The position numbers were made by a program, and so were the translations under genes. From positions 777,845-841,844 of the forward strand of contig CAWFGC010000004.1 in the NCBI GenBank assembly GCA_963815185.1: 64,000 nucleotides of DNA, read 5' to 3'. Numbering within the stretch: the first letter of the stretch is position 1; each line of letters starts with the position of its first letter. Source of the stretch: SHZL01 sp963815185. GTDB lineage: Bacteria; Pseudomonadota; Gammaproteobacteria; Xanthomonadales; SZUA-36. This document shows, one piece after another, positions 35,097-44,175 of this stretch. Below the pieces are notes generated by a model. It was not told where the DNA came from and did not search any database. It saw only the letters and a program-made list of their open reading frames with translations.

Positions 35097-37130
35097 ATGC
35101 ACGGCTTGAACGAACGACCGGACGATTATTGGCTGAACCAGGCTGACTTTGCCGCCATTCCTGCTGAGGAGCTTGAAGCAAACGGCTTGAGGACAAGTCC
35201 ATTGGTCAGTGTGCTGATGCTCGCCTGGAACCATGCTGAATTCATCGATCAGGCCATCGGATCGGTTGTCAACCAGCAATGTGATTTCCCGTTCGAACTG
35301 ATAATTGGCGAGGATTGCTCTTCCGACACAACACTGCCCCGAAGTCGAGTATGGAAGGATCGGTTTCCTGAAACCATTCGTATCGTGACTGCTGAGAAGA
35401 ATGTTGGCATGCACCGCAACTTTGCCCGCATCTGGCACCGGGCGCGGGGAGACTATATGGCTATGTGTGAGGGAGACGACTACTGGGTCGACCCGCTCAA
35501 ATTGCAAAAGCAAGTGGAATGGTTCCATTCAAATCCTCGCGGCAGCATGGTCGGAACCTTCACCGACAAGGTCGTGCAGTCATCTGGTGGCAAATGGATG
35601 GTTAGCGGGCGTTTGGCTCCGCTGCAAACGAAAGAACACTACGACCTCCCGGAGCTGTTGCAGAGTTACAGTTTCCATTTTTCCAGCGTGATGACCCGCA
35701 AAAACGCGGTGCGCTTCCCGAGCTGGTTCTGGCAGGTCTACTGTGTCGACAGGCCGCTGTACCTGCTGGCTGCAGAGCGAGGGGTGGTGGGCCTGTTGCC
35801 GATCGTTACCTCGTGCTACCGCCAGCACCAGGGTGGACTGTGGTCACCACTTGGCCCAGCCGCCAAGGGTGAAGCCAGCACGGCTCTTTTTCAAAACCTC
35901 AAAGCACACCTGGACGGGCATTATGTTAAAACCTGTCGCCAAACGCTCTCCGACATCCTTTGGTTTTACATGTCCGAGGCCATGCAAACAAGGGACTGGG
36001 CTGCCGCTCGGAAGCTTTACTGGCAGTCCTTGCGCGTGGACCCTGTGGGTCTGTTGCTACGGAATGGCCTGGCTGTCGTGGCCGTTTGGTTACGCCTTCA
36101 CTTTCCCGCTGCGTACCGGACGCTGAAAGAGGGGCCGCAACTGAAGGGCGGGCCTGAAATGTCCGCGATAACCGTCGTGATGGGCATCTACAACGACGCC
36201 GCTACATTGGTTCAAACGCTGGACAGTGTTCTTGAGCAGGGATTGCCGGATTTCGAGTTCATTGTGGTCAATGACGGTTCGACAGATTCCCGCGTGCAAG
36301 AGATTCTGACCGACTACCAGAAGACAGACCGACGCCTCAAGCCCGTCAGTAAGCCGAACGAAGGCCTGACCCGTGCACTGATCGATGGCTGTAATCTGGC
36401 CCAGGGCCACTATATTGCCCGCATCGACGCCGGAGACATGATGTTGCCTGGCCGCCTGCATGCTCAGGCAAAAGTACTGAATGACCATCCCGATTGTACA
36501 TTTGTTTCGTGCTGGACCGAGTTTTGCGGGCCGCAATGGGAACCGATGTGGTTGGCCAAAGGGCGGCCCGAAATGAATGAACCGGGATCGATACTGCCTG
36601 ACGAACCAGAGACGGGATTAAGCGGAGACGTGCCACACCACGGATCGGTGATGTTTCGCCGTTCCGCTTATGAGAAAGCCGGCGGTTACCGTGAGGCGTT
36701 CTATTGTGGACAGGACTGGGATCTGTGGTACCGCCTGGCCGAACTCGGCACTTATCAGGTAGTCCAGCAACCACTATACCGGGCGCGATTTTTTCCGGAC
36801 AGCATCAGTATGATGGGCAAGTGTTTTCAGGACGAGGCCGCCCACTGCTCCAGCGGTGCCTTCATTGCAAGGCGGCGGGGACAAAGTGAGAACGAGTGGT
36901 TACAGCGGGCAAAAGCGTGTCACCCTTCGACGGCACGCAGGGCCGAGCACGCTTTTCGACAGTCCAACCATGAGCCGGGTTTCTACTTTATCGGCGAAGC
37001 CCTGCGCCGGCGGGGTGATCCGCGTTCCAGAAGATACCTGGCCGAGGCCATGCGCCAGTCGCCCGCCTCGGCCCGGGCGTATATCCGATGGCTTCAGTCA
37101 TGGTTGCCAAGGGGTGACAAGGCGGCGTGA
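35097..37130 (+). CDS. tandem-domain glycosyltransferase (two GT2 domains)
   Basis: A 677-residue protein with two GT-A modules. The first (about 35-260) begins VSVLMLAWNHAEFIDQAIGS, with GEDCSSD and CEGDDYWVDP; the second (about 355-600) begins ITVVMGIYNDAATLVQTLDS, with VNDGSTD and RIDAGDMMLPGR. Each has its own DxD-like motif, so the protein could add two sugars in succession. The linker contains a possible restart (ATG near 36,158), so it may derive from fusion of two genes. The stop overlaps the next start. Confidence 0.85.
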   Translation: MHGLNERPDDYWLNQADFAAIPAEELEANGLRTSPLVSVLMLAWNHAEFIDQAIGSVVNQQCDFPFELIIGEDCSSDTTLPRSRVWKDRFPETIRIVTAEKNVGMHRNFARIWHRARGDYMAMCEGDDYWVDPLKLQKQVEWFHSNPRGSMVGTFTDKVVQSSGGKWMVSGRLAPLQTKEHYDLPELLQSYSFHFSSVMTRKNAVRFPSWFWQVYCVDRPLYLLAAERGVVGLLPIVTSCYRQHQGGLWSPLGPAAKGEASTALFQNLKAHLDGHYVKTCRQTLSDILWFYMSEAMQTRDWAAARKLYWQSLRVDPVGLLLRNGLAVVAVWLRLHFPAAYRTLKEGPQLKGGPEMSAITVVMGIYNDAATLVQTLDSVLEQGLPDFEFIVVNDGSTDSRVQEILTDYQKTDRRLKPVSKPNEGLTRALIDGCNLAQGHYIARIDAGDMMLPGRLHAQAKVLNDHPDCTFVSCWTEFCGPQWEPMWLAKGRPEMNEPGSILPDEPETGLSGDVPHHGSVMFRRSAYEKAGGYREAFYCGQDWDLWYRLAELGTYQVVQQPLYRARFFPDSISMMGKCFQDEAAHCSSGAFIARRRGQSENEWLQRAKACHPSTARRAEHAFRQSNHEPGFYFIGEALRRRGDPRSRRYLAEAMRQSPASARAYIRWLQSWLPRGDKAA

Positions 37131-38284
37131 AACAGCGTTTGCTGATCGTTCAGAATCGCCCCACCCAATTCGATATGCCGCTCTACAAACAAATGTGGGA
37201 GAGCGGGGACTGGGACCTCATGGTGATCTACAGTGACGCCGATCGGAGGGACGTCATGGACAGCGAACTCGGACGGTCGCCGCGATGGGACCATGTTCCA
37301 GCCGAAGCCGACCGGGGTATTTATCTGAATGCGGCGCAACGCAAGAACGTGAAATCCCTGGTGGAGCAGATTGGCGCTTACGAGCCCGATCTCGTGGTGC
37401 TGTGTGGCTATTACCCGAGGCTGCATGCGCAACTGGTGGGGCCGTTGAAACGGCGGGGGCTGAATGTCGGCTTGCGTTCTGATAATACCCTGACGCACAG
37501 CAGTTTCCTTGGCTGGAAAGGCCTGGTCAAGCGCGTGTTGCTGCCCTTCTGGCTAGCTCGCTATGACACCTGGCACCCGGTGGGCTCTCTGGCGCGCCAG
37601 TATTTGGAGAAGATCTCTCTTCGAGAGCGCCCGGTTTATCCCTTTCCATACGCAGTGGATGTCGACTGGTTTGAGAAGCAATCCGCCCAGTTCAGCAGCG
37701 AACGGGATGAGCATCGCGCCCGGCTGGGTCTGTCGCCCGATCATTTCGTGGTGCTTGGTATTATGAAATGGCACCCACGGGAGGATCCGCTTACCCTGCT
37801 GCGGGCCTTTTTGGCCCTGCATGATCGTCACCGAAACGCACGGCTGGTACTAATTGGCGACGGTCCTTTACGGGATGAGGTGATGGCCACCGCAAGGGAG
37901 ATCGGTGATGCGGTCTTGCTGCCCGGCTATCAGCCCTATTCGAAATTACCGATGTTCTATGCGGTTAGCGATGTCTTCGTGCACCCGCCGGTCGATGAAC
38001 CCTGGGGGGTTTCGGTGCAGGAGGCGCTGGCCTGCGGATTGCCGGTGGTTGTTGCCGAAAATGTCGGTGCCCGCTTTGATCTGCTGCTGGATAGCGTGAC
38101 TGGCTGGACGTTTCCGGAAGGTGATGATGTCGCATTGCTGGGTAGACTGGAGGGACTCGCCCGTGATCGTGTGCTGTTGGAACGAATGAGGGCGGCCGCA
38201 AACACGAATGCACATACAATGGACTATGATTTCTCACAAGCCCAGTTCGGCGCCGCTATTGCGGAGGTGCCGCATCCGCACTGA
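37127..38284 (+). CDS. glycosyltransferase family 4 protein
   Basis: A 385-residue GT-B enzyme starting with GTG. VLGIMKWHPREDPLTLLRAF and RLVLIGDGPLRDEV open the nucleotide-sugar domain; the conserved acidic motif is HPPVDEPWGVSVQEALACGL. It overlaps the upstream tandem enzyme by four bases. Donor and acceptor unknown. Confidence 0.87.
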   Translation: MKQRLLIVQNRPTQFDMPLYKQMWESGDWDLMVIYSDADRRDVMDSELGRSPRWDHVPAEADRGIYLNAAQRKNVKSLVEQIGAYEPDLVVLCGYYPRLHAQLVGPLKRRGLNVGLRSDNTLTHSSFLGWKGLVKRVLLPFWLARYDTWHPVGSLARQYLEKISLRERPVYPFPYAVDVDWFEKQSAQFSSERDEHRARLGLSPDHFVVLGIMKWHPREDPLTLLRAFLALHDRHRNARLVLIGDGPLRDEVMATAREIGDAVLLPGYQPYSKLPMFYAVSDVFVHPPVDEPWGVSVQEALACGLPVVVAENVGARFDLLLDSVTGWTFPEGDDVALLGRLEGLARDRVLLERMRAAANTNAHTMDYDFSQAQFGAAIAEVPHPH

Positions 38285-39248
38285 ACTACCTAGCATCAGC
38301 ATCGTCATAGCCACTTACGGGCGCGAGCAGGTTTTGCTGGATACGATTTCGCACCATCTCGAGCAAGCCGCCGAATTGCCGCAATTTGGCGAATTGATCC
38401 TTATCGACCAAACTCCGGAACATCAAACAGCAACGCAAGCTCAACTGGAGACGTGGGTTCGAGAGGGGCAGATCCGCTGGATCCGCAGCGATGTACCGCA
38501 CCTGACGCGCAGCATGAATCGGGGCTTACTCGAAGCTAAAAGCGATGTTGTGTTGTATACAGACGACGATGTCGTTCCAGCGCCCGGTTTGCTGCAGGCG
38601 CACCTGCACTCGCACCAGGAACATGCAGAAGCGTGGGCGATCGTGGGGCAGATCCTTCAACCGGGCGAAGCCCCGGAGGACATTCCATATCAACCTCATG
38701 GTGGTTACTTGAGGCGCTTTCTGGATTTTCCGTTCCGGTGCACCGAGGGGCAATACATCGAAAATGCCATTGCATGCAACTTGTCGTTGAAACGGGAAAA
38801 AGCACTGCAGGTTGGTGGCTTCGACGAGAATTTTCCGCCGCCGGTGGCTTCACGCTTCGAGAGCGAGTTTGCCAAGCGGCTGATGCGCGATGGCGGGAAG
38901 GTTTGGTTCGAACCGAAGGCCAGCCTGCGACATTTGGCCGAACCTACCGGTGGAACGCGATCCAACGGCACTCACCTGACCAGCATGTCACCACATCACG
39001 GAGTTGGAGATTGTTACTTCGCGCTGCGCACTGGTCGGGGCCTCGAAAAATGGTGGTATCTGGTTCGCAAACCGTTTCGGGAGGTACGCACGAAATTTCA
39101 TCTGCGGCACCCCTGGTGGATTCCTGTCAAGTTGTTCGGAGAAATGCGCGCCCAGATCAATGCGATCAGCTTGGCCCGGCGCCCTCCCGCCCTTGTCTTC
39201 GGGCCGGACTCGAATGGCGAACAGCAATCAAGCCGGACGTCCAGTTGA
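38226..39248 (+). CDS. glycosyltransferase family 2 protein
   Basis: About 340 residues from the ATG at 38226; an ATG at 38208 is also in frame and both overlap the preceding gene. The GT-A domain begins ISIVIATYGREQVLLDTISH, with YTDDDVVPAPGLLQ as the metal motif and CNLSLKREKALQVGGFDENF further on. The last 80 residues are a basic amphipathic tail. The stop overlaps the next start codon (TTGA). Confidence 0.85.
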   Translation: MISHKPSSAPLLRRCRIRTELPSISIVIATYGREQVLLDTISHHLEQAAELPQFGELILIDQTPEHQTATQAQLETWVREGQIRWIRSDVPHLTRSMNRGLLEAKSDVVLYTDDDVVPAPGLLQAHLHSHQEHAEAWAIVGQILQPGEAPEDIPYQPHGGYLRRFLDFPFRCTEGQYIENAIACNLSLKREKALQVGGFDENFPPPVASRFESEFAKRLMRDGGKVWFEPKASLRHLAEPTGGTRSNGTHLTSMSPHHGVGDCYFALRTGRGLEKWWYLVRKPFREVRTKFHLRHPWWIPVKLFGEMRAQINAISLARRPPALVFGPDSNGEQQSSRTSS

Positions 39249-40672
39249 CCTCATTTGCCGCAATATTGTCTGCTGCTGTCGCCTTTTTGTCGCTGGTCGA
39301 TTGGCGCCGCGGCCTGTTGGCCGTGATTCTGATCGGCGTGCTGCAGGATGTCTTCAGAAAATTGACTCCGGAGGCGCCTGCTTATTACCTCATCTGGTCC
39401 ATGTCGCTGTATTTGCTGGTGGCGGCCACAGCAATCTTGAGTCGCTCTCTGCCCCCCGTGCAAGCGATCTATCTTGGGGATCGCAGAGTCCGGTCAGCGT
39501 GGATAGTGTTCGTTCTGATTGTGATATTTCAGTTGATTAACGCCCTTATCCGCTGGGGCAACTTCGCAGTGCCCATATTCGGTGCGCTGTTCTATTTGGG
39601 GCCGCCGCTGGCGATGCTGGTTTCTTATGGTTACGCCAGCGGTGAACGAAGGCTTAGACAATATCTCGGCTTCTATGCTCTGGTGCTTGTACCCACCTGC
39701 CTGACAGTATTCCTCTCGCCGCCGCTGCAAGATGCCTGGCCTGTGCTCCGTGATATCGGAACATTTATCGGCAAGGAACTGGTCATTTACGATATCGGCA
39801 CGGCGCTTAAGTCCTATTCCGGTGTCCTGCGATCAGGGGAAATCAGTGCCTGGCACGCCGCCACCGCGGCCATTTTCTTGGCTACGCTTTCCCTTACCTC
39901 ACGCGGTCGCGCACGCCGTTTGATCGCCGGAATACTCATCGCCTTGTTGATTGGTGTGATTGTTCTTACGGGCAGGCGAAAAATGCTGATGACGCTTTCC
40001 ATCTTTTTCCTCATGCAATGGGCGCTGACGGTTTGGTTCAGAAAGGGGATGACCAAGATCGCGATCCTGGTTGTGCTGGTGGGCACCATCGCTTCCTTTT
40101 CATTCTCCCTGCTAGAGCCGGCATCTGAGAACCGCCTGTATGTGCAAAGAAGCACCACCGTATTCGGCGATGCGGTTGGCCGGCTGCAATTGGCTATTGG
40201 GCTGATGCAGTCAGCCTTCGACCGTTCTGCCGGCATTGGCCTCGGCGCCGGGTCTGCAGCGCAGGGCGGCCGCTATGCAGGAATCGACCAATCAAAACTG
40301 GTGGGTGGCTCTTCCGAGTCGGGTCTGGGCATGTTCATGGTGGAACTGGGTGTGCCAGGACTACTGGCTGCATTGTGGCTGATGATTGTCATCTCCAAAA
40401 ACGTTCTTCACAACCTTCGAAGGCTCGCCGCGCTGGGCAGTAATCTGTTCCTGTACCAGGTGTCTTTTCTTTCGCTGCTGTTTTCAAACCTGATGACCTT
40501 CACGGTCGCTACGCAGGTCTACGGCGATTATTTTGTGTTGCTTACCCTGGGTGCCGTGGCGGGATTTGTCGTGCGCATCAACAGCGTTGCGAGCAGAGCT
40601 GTGGTAGCAAGTTTGTCTGCAAGTACAGCGCTTGGCTCCAAGGCAAGTCACTTGAAAACCGTCAAAAGTTGA
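39245..40672 (+). CDS. O-antigen polymerase/ligase-family membrane protein (Wzy/WaaL-like)
   Basis: About 475 residues from TTG 39245, which overlaps the preceding stop; the open frame extends upstream only as a shadow. At least ten membrane helices are seen (for example ILSAAVAFLSLVDWRRGLLA, LIAGILIALLIGVIVLTGRR). A large periplasmic loop follows (RLYVQRSTTVFGDAVGRLQL). This is the architecture of Wzy polymerases and WaaL ligases. A second such gene lies at 52559-53917. Confidence 0.82.
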   Translation: MTSFAAILSAAVAFLSLVDWRRGLLAVILIGVLQDVFRKLTPEAPAYYLIWSMSLYLLVAATAILSRSLPPVQAIYLGDRRVRSAWIVFVLIVIFQLINALIRWGNFAVPIFGALFYLGPPLAMLVSYGYASGERRLRQYLGFYALVLVPTCLTVFLSPPLQDAWPVLRDIGTFIGKELVIYDIGTALKSYSGVLRSGEISAWHAATAAIFLATLSLTSRGRARRLIAGILIALLIGVIVLTGRRKMLMTLSIFFLMQWALTVWFRKGMTKIAILVVLVGTIASFSFSLLEPASENRLYVQRSTTVFGDAVGRLQLAIGLMQSAFDRSAGIGLGAGSAAQGGRYAGIDQSKLVGGSSESGLGMFMVELGVPGLLAALWLMIVISKNVLHNLRRLAALGSNLFLYQVSFLSLLFSNLMTFTVATQVYGDYFVLLTLGAVAGFVVRINSVASRAVVASLSASTALGSKASHLKTVKS

Positions 40673-41829
40673 ACGTATTACACGTCGTGCCGAGCTACCT
40701 CCCCGCCACGCGCTATGGAGGCCCAATCTATTCGGTGCACGGCTTGTGCAGGGCACTCTCCAGGATCGGGCACGATGTTTCCGTCTTCACGACCAACATC
40801 GATGGCCCCAATGACTCCGATGTGCCGCTGGGCCAGCCTGTCGCCCTGGACGGCGTAAAGGTTTGGTATTTTCCTTCGACGTTTTTGCGACGCCTATATT
40901 GGGCTCCGAAGTTGCTGCAAGTCTTGCGAAAACAAATAACGCTATTCGATATCGTGCACCTGCACTCGGTGTTTCTCTGGCCGACCTGGGCAGCCGCACG
41001 TTGCGCACAAGAGGCTGGAATTCCGTACATCATTGCGCCACGGGGCATGCTGGTCCAAGAGTTGATCCGGCGCAAAAGCCGCTGGCTAAAGACTGCCTGG
41101 ATCAAACTGATTGAGCAGCGGTCCATCGCCGGGGCTTCTGGCCTTCACGTCACATCGCCGATCGAGCAGCAGGAAATTGAGAAGTTCGGCTTAAACCTTC
41201 CACCGGTCTTTTACGTGCCGAACGGCGTCGAGGAGATTGATCCCAGGTTCCTGGAAGGGGCAGAAAGCGAACTGGTGCCTGATTTTCCGTACGTACTCTT
41301 TCTCAGCCGCATCAACTGGAAGAAGGGCCTGGATCGGCTGATTAAGGCCTGGCATATGGTGCCAGATCTTCAATTGATCATCGCTGGAAACGACGAGGAA
41401 AACTACCAGGAGGAAATGGAGAAGCTGGCACAAGCCGAGGGGGTTTCGGATCGCATTTGTTTCATTGGACCGGCATATGGCAAAGACAAATGGCTGTTGT
41501 ATCAGCATGCCGAACTATTCGTCCTGCCTTCCAGTTCGGAGAATTTTGGCATCGTCGTGCTGGAGGCTATGTCTATGGGTTGTCCCGTAGTCGTCACGGC
41601 TGGTGTGGGGATGGCGTCAACTGTTGCTGAGGAACGTTGCGGGCTCGTCGTAGACGCAACGCCGGACATATTGGCTGCGTCAATTCGGTCTTTGCTGGAC
41701 AACAAACAGCTATTGAAAGAAATGGGAGAACGAGGACGTGCAATTGCCGCAAACAGATTTTCGTGGTCTTCTATCGCAAAAGAGATGGAAGCAGCCTACG
41801 AAGCGGTTATCGCGCAACCGAGAACCTAA
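40669..41829 (+). CDS. glycosyltransferase family 4 protein
   Basis: A 386-residue GT-B enzyme starting with TTG in a TTGA overlap with the gene before. VVPSYLPATRYGGPIYSVHG opens the acceptor domain; LFLSRINWKKGLDRLIKAW and LFVLPSSSENFGIVVLEAMS carry the donor-site motifs. Similar to the family of EPS mannosyl/glucosyltransferases; the sugar cannot be fixed. Confidence 0.88.
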   Translation: MNVLHVVPSYLPATRYGGPIYSVHGLCRALSRIGHDVSVFTTNIDGPNDSDVPLGQPVALDGVKVWYFPSTFLRRLYWAPKLLQVLRKQITLFDIVHLHSVFLWPTWAAARCAQEAGIPYIIAPRGMLVQELIRRKSRWLKTAWIKLIEQRSIAGASGLHVTSPIEQQEIEKFGLNLPPVFYVPNGVEEIDPRFLEGAESELVPDFPYVLFLSRINWKKGLDRLIKAWHMVPDLQLIIAGNDEENYQEEMEKLAQAEGVSDRICFIGPAYGKDKWLLYQHAELFVLPSSSENFGIVVLEAMSMGCPVVVTAGVGMASTVAEERCGLVVDATPDILAASIRSLLDNKQLLKEMGERGRAIAANRFSWSSIAKEMEAAYEAVIAQPRT

Positions 41830-41846
41830 GGCAACAGGGTCAATCA

Positions 41847-42812
41847 GTGAACACCTTTTCTCAAATTACGGCGATCGTTCTGACCTATAACGAAGAGCCG
41901 AATATCCGCCATTGCCTGGAGAGCATCAAGGGATTCTGTGAAGTGTTCGTGGTGGATTCTTACAGTACGGATTCGACCTTAGCCATCTGTAAGGAATATA
42001 CAAACAAGCTGTTTCAGCACGAATATGAGAACCATTCGAGCCAATGGCGATGGGCGCTTGAAAACCTGCCGATTCAAACGAAGTGGATTCTCGCCCTTGA
42101 CGCGGATTTTACGGTCAGTGATGAGCTCAAGTTGCGCATAGCCTCTGATTTGCCTGGTGTCAATGACGACGTTTCAGGGATTTATGTCAGGCACCTGTAT
42201 TATTTTGGGGGTGGACTGATTCGCTTTGGCGGGACCAAGCAGTCATGGCTTCGGATTATTCGCAATGGCAGAGCAATACCCGACCTCAGCGACCTGGTGG
42301 ACTTTCGCTTCGTGGTGGATGGCAAGTCAATCAAGTGGCGGGAGTCAGTAATTGAATACAACCGCCATGATGATGACATTAGCACCTGGCTTTCCAAGCA
42401 GGATAAATTCTCCTTAAGGCTTGCCGTAGAAGAAGAATTGCGCCGCGCAGGTCAGCAGAGTTGGACGATTCGGCCCAGCTTGACCGGTTCGACAGACCAA
42501 AGATTCGCACGGCTTCGTGACTTGTGGATGAGGTTCCCGCTCTTCTTTCGGCCGATTCTATATTTTGTGTATCGATATATTCTGTCGCTGGGTGCTCTGG
42601 ATGGAAGAGCAGGTTTTCTTTATCACGTGCTGCAAGGTTTCTGGTTGCGCCTGGTCGTGGACTGGAAAACGGTGCAGTTGCGGAATCTGAAATTGAGCGA
42701 AATTGATCTCCAGTCATTTTCTGAATTTATTTTGAAACACAGAGATGGTTCAGTTGAGCGACTATACCGAAACTGGCAACAGTCAAATAGCGGAAATGCG
42801 GATGCAGCTTGA
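41847..42812 (+). CDS. glycosyltransferase family 2 protein (WaaE/KdtX-like)
   Basis: About 321 residues from GTG 41847. The GT-A fold begins ITAIVLTYNEEPNIRHCLES; the metal motif is ILALDADFTVS. The compact form, with VDSYSTDSTLAICKEYTNKL, resembles the WaaE/KdtX-like single-sugar transferases. The C-terminal third has two short hydrophobic segments (RFPLFFRPILYFVYRYILSL). Confidence 0.85.
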   Translation: MNTFSQITAIVLTYNEEPNIRHCLESIKGFCEVFVVDSYSTDSTLAICKEYTNKLFQHEYENHSSQWRWALENLPIQTKWILALDADFTVSDELKLRIASDLPGVNDDVSGIYVRHLYYFGGGLIRFGGTKQSWLRIIRNGRAIPDLSDLVDFRFVVDGKSIKWRESVIEYNRHDDDISTWLSKQDKFSLRLAVEEELRRAGQQSWTIRPSLTGSTDQRFARLRDLWMRFPLFFRPILYFVYRYILSLGALDGRAGFLYHVLQGFWLRLVVDWKTVQLRNLKLSEIDLQSFSEFILKHRDGSVERLYRNWQQSNSGNADAA

Positions 42813-43350
42813 TCGGTTCGATAACTCCGACTTTGACCGTGGCAGATCTCGCTTAACTGAAATCTGCTGGCGGACATTGGAGGGCTTGTTTTTCAATTCG
42901 TGGCTGCCCGGCGCAACCTGGCGTGTTTGGCTACTGCGCCGGTTCGGTGCAGCAGTGGGTAAGGGTGTAGTAATCAAGTCGCATGTGCGCGTAAAGTTCC
43001 CCTGGAAGCTGTGTATCGGTGACTATAGCTGGATCGGCGAGAGCGTTTGGATTGACAATCTTGCGAAAGTGTCAATCGGCAGCAACTGCTGTGTTTCGCA
43101 GGGCGCATACCTGTGCACTGGCAATCATCGCTGGGACAAAGAAACTTTCGATCTTGAGACCAAGCCGATCGTGATTGAAGACCGGTGTTGGCTTGGCGCC
43201 ATGACGCGAATTGGACCGGGGGTGATCATCGGGGAGGGGGCTGTCTTATTAGTCGGGTCCGTTGCAACTGTCGATTTGCAAAAATGGACCATAAGCGGAG
43301 ATCACCCAGCAAAGCTACACAAGGTGCGAAATTTAAAACAACTCAATTGA
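42802..43350 (+). CDS. WcaF-like hexapeptide acetyltransferase
   Basis: About 182 residues from ATG 42802 (MQLDRFDNSDFDRGRSRLTE); earlier in-frame ATGs at 42745 and 42796 lie inside the preceding gene. The left-handed beta-helix repeats (VVIKSHVRVKFPWKLCIGDY, VWIDNLAKVSIGSNCCVSQG) and CTGNHRWDKETFDLETKPI identify a colanic-acid-type WcaF acetyltransferase. It should O-acetylate a sugar of the repeat unit. Confidence 0.87.
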   Translation: MQLDRFDNSDFDRGRSRLTEICWRTLEGLFFNSWLPGATWRVWLLRRFGAAVGKGVVIKSHVRVKFPWKLCIGDYSWIGESVWIDNLAKVSIGSNCCVSQGAYLCTGNHRWDKETFDLETKPIVIEDRCWLGAMTRIGPGVIIGEGAVLLVGSVATVDLQKWTISGDHPAKLHKVRNLKQLN

Positions 43351-43362
43351 AAGAATGAAAAT

Positions 43363-44103
43363 GTGTCAGATAAGAATCAGGTTATGACAAGAACGGTTAT
43401 CCATAAACTATATGCCCCCTTCAAGGCGGTATTACCTGGGTGGCTAGCCAGGCCGATTCGTGCGCTTGCCACCGCGTTTATTGCCCCGTTACGATTCAGT
43501 TGGAGATCCGGACATTTCAGAAGCAGTTTGAAAATGGCGGCCGTATCGCAGAAGGGTGAACCGTTACCTTGGTACACCTACCCAGCAATTGATCTCCTGA
43601 AGAATCGACAGTTTGGTGACAGGATAATTTTGGAGTTCGGCGGTGGACAGTCGACTCTCTGGTGGGCGGCGCGATCGAAACAGGTGATTACTTTTGAAGA
43701 GAACAAAGAATGGTTTGAGAAAATCAGTTGTAAAGCACCGCCCAATGCTGAAATGCACCTGGTCTCAATGGACAGCCGGTCGGTGAATTACCAGCAGGTG
43801 GTTGAAATCCTCAATTCGAGGAAAACTTCCAAATACGATGTGATTGTCATTGATGGGCTTTTCAGAGAAGAAATGACCAAAGTCGCACGAGAATTTCTGG
43901 CAGATAACGGCGTGATAATTTGCGACAATTCGGAAGGTTACGGATTTCAAGAGGCTTTTCAGGGTAGCGAATTCAAAAGGGTGGATTTCTTTGGTTATGC
44001 GCCGGGACTGGTACTTCCTCACTGCACGTCGTTTTACTTTCGAAGTTCTTCTTTCGTTTTTAGCCCAGATTATCCAATTCCAGATATATCACAAGAACAG
44101 TAG
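43363..44103 (+). CDS. SAM-dependent methyltransferase-like protein
   Basis: A 246-residue protein starting with GTG. DRIILEFGGGQSTLWWAARS is a class I SAM-binding loop and DVIVIDGLFREEMTKVAREF a typical motif-II segment. Residues 20-45 are hydrophobic and may bind the membrane. GC is lower than the surrounding glycosyltransferases. It could methylate a sugar or an end group, but the acceptor is unknown. Confidence 0.7.
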   Translation: MSDKNQVMTRTVIHKLYAPFKAVLPGWLARPIRALATAFIAPLRFSWRSGHFRSSLKMAAVSQKGEPLPWYTYPAIDLLKNRQFGDRIILEFGGGQSTLWWAARSKQVITFEENKEWFEKISCKAPPNAEMHLVSMDSRSVNYQQVVEILNSRKTSKYDVIVIDGLFREEMTKVAREFLADNGVIICDNSEGYGFQEAFQGSEFKRVDFFGYAPGLVLPHCTSFYFRSSSFVFSPDYPIPDISQEQ

Positions 44104-44175
44104 GGGCCCCTCAATTTCGAGGAAGCTTTTTGGTGGCTCGATACAACCGAAAAGTTGTCGACGAGTCATTCTTTT

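Noticed and set aside
38633..39244. Upstream extension of the Wzy-like frame to 38633
   Set aside because: It overlaps the GT2 gene in another frame with no protein-like content; the membrane protein begins at 39245.
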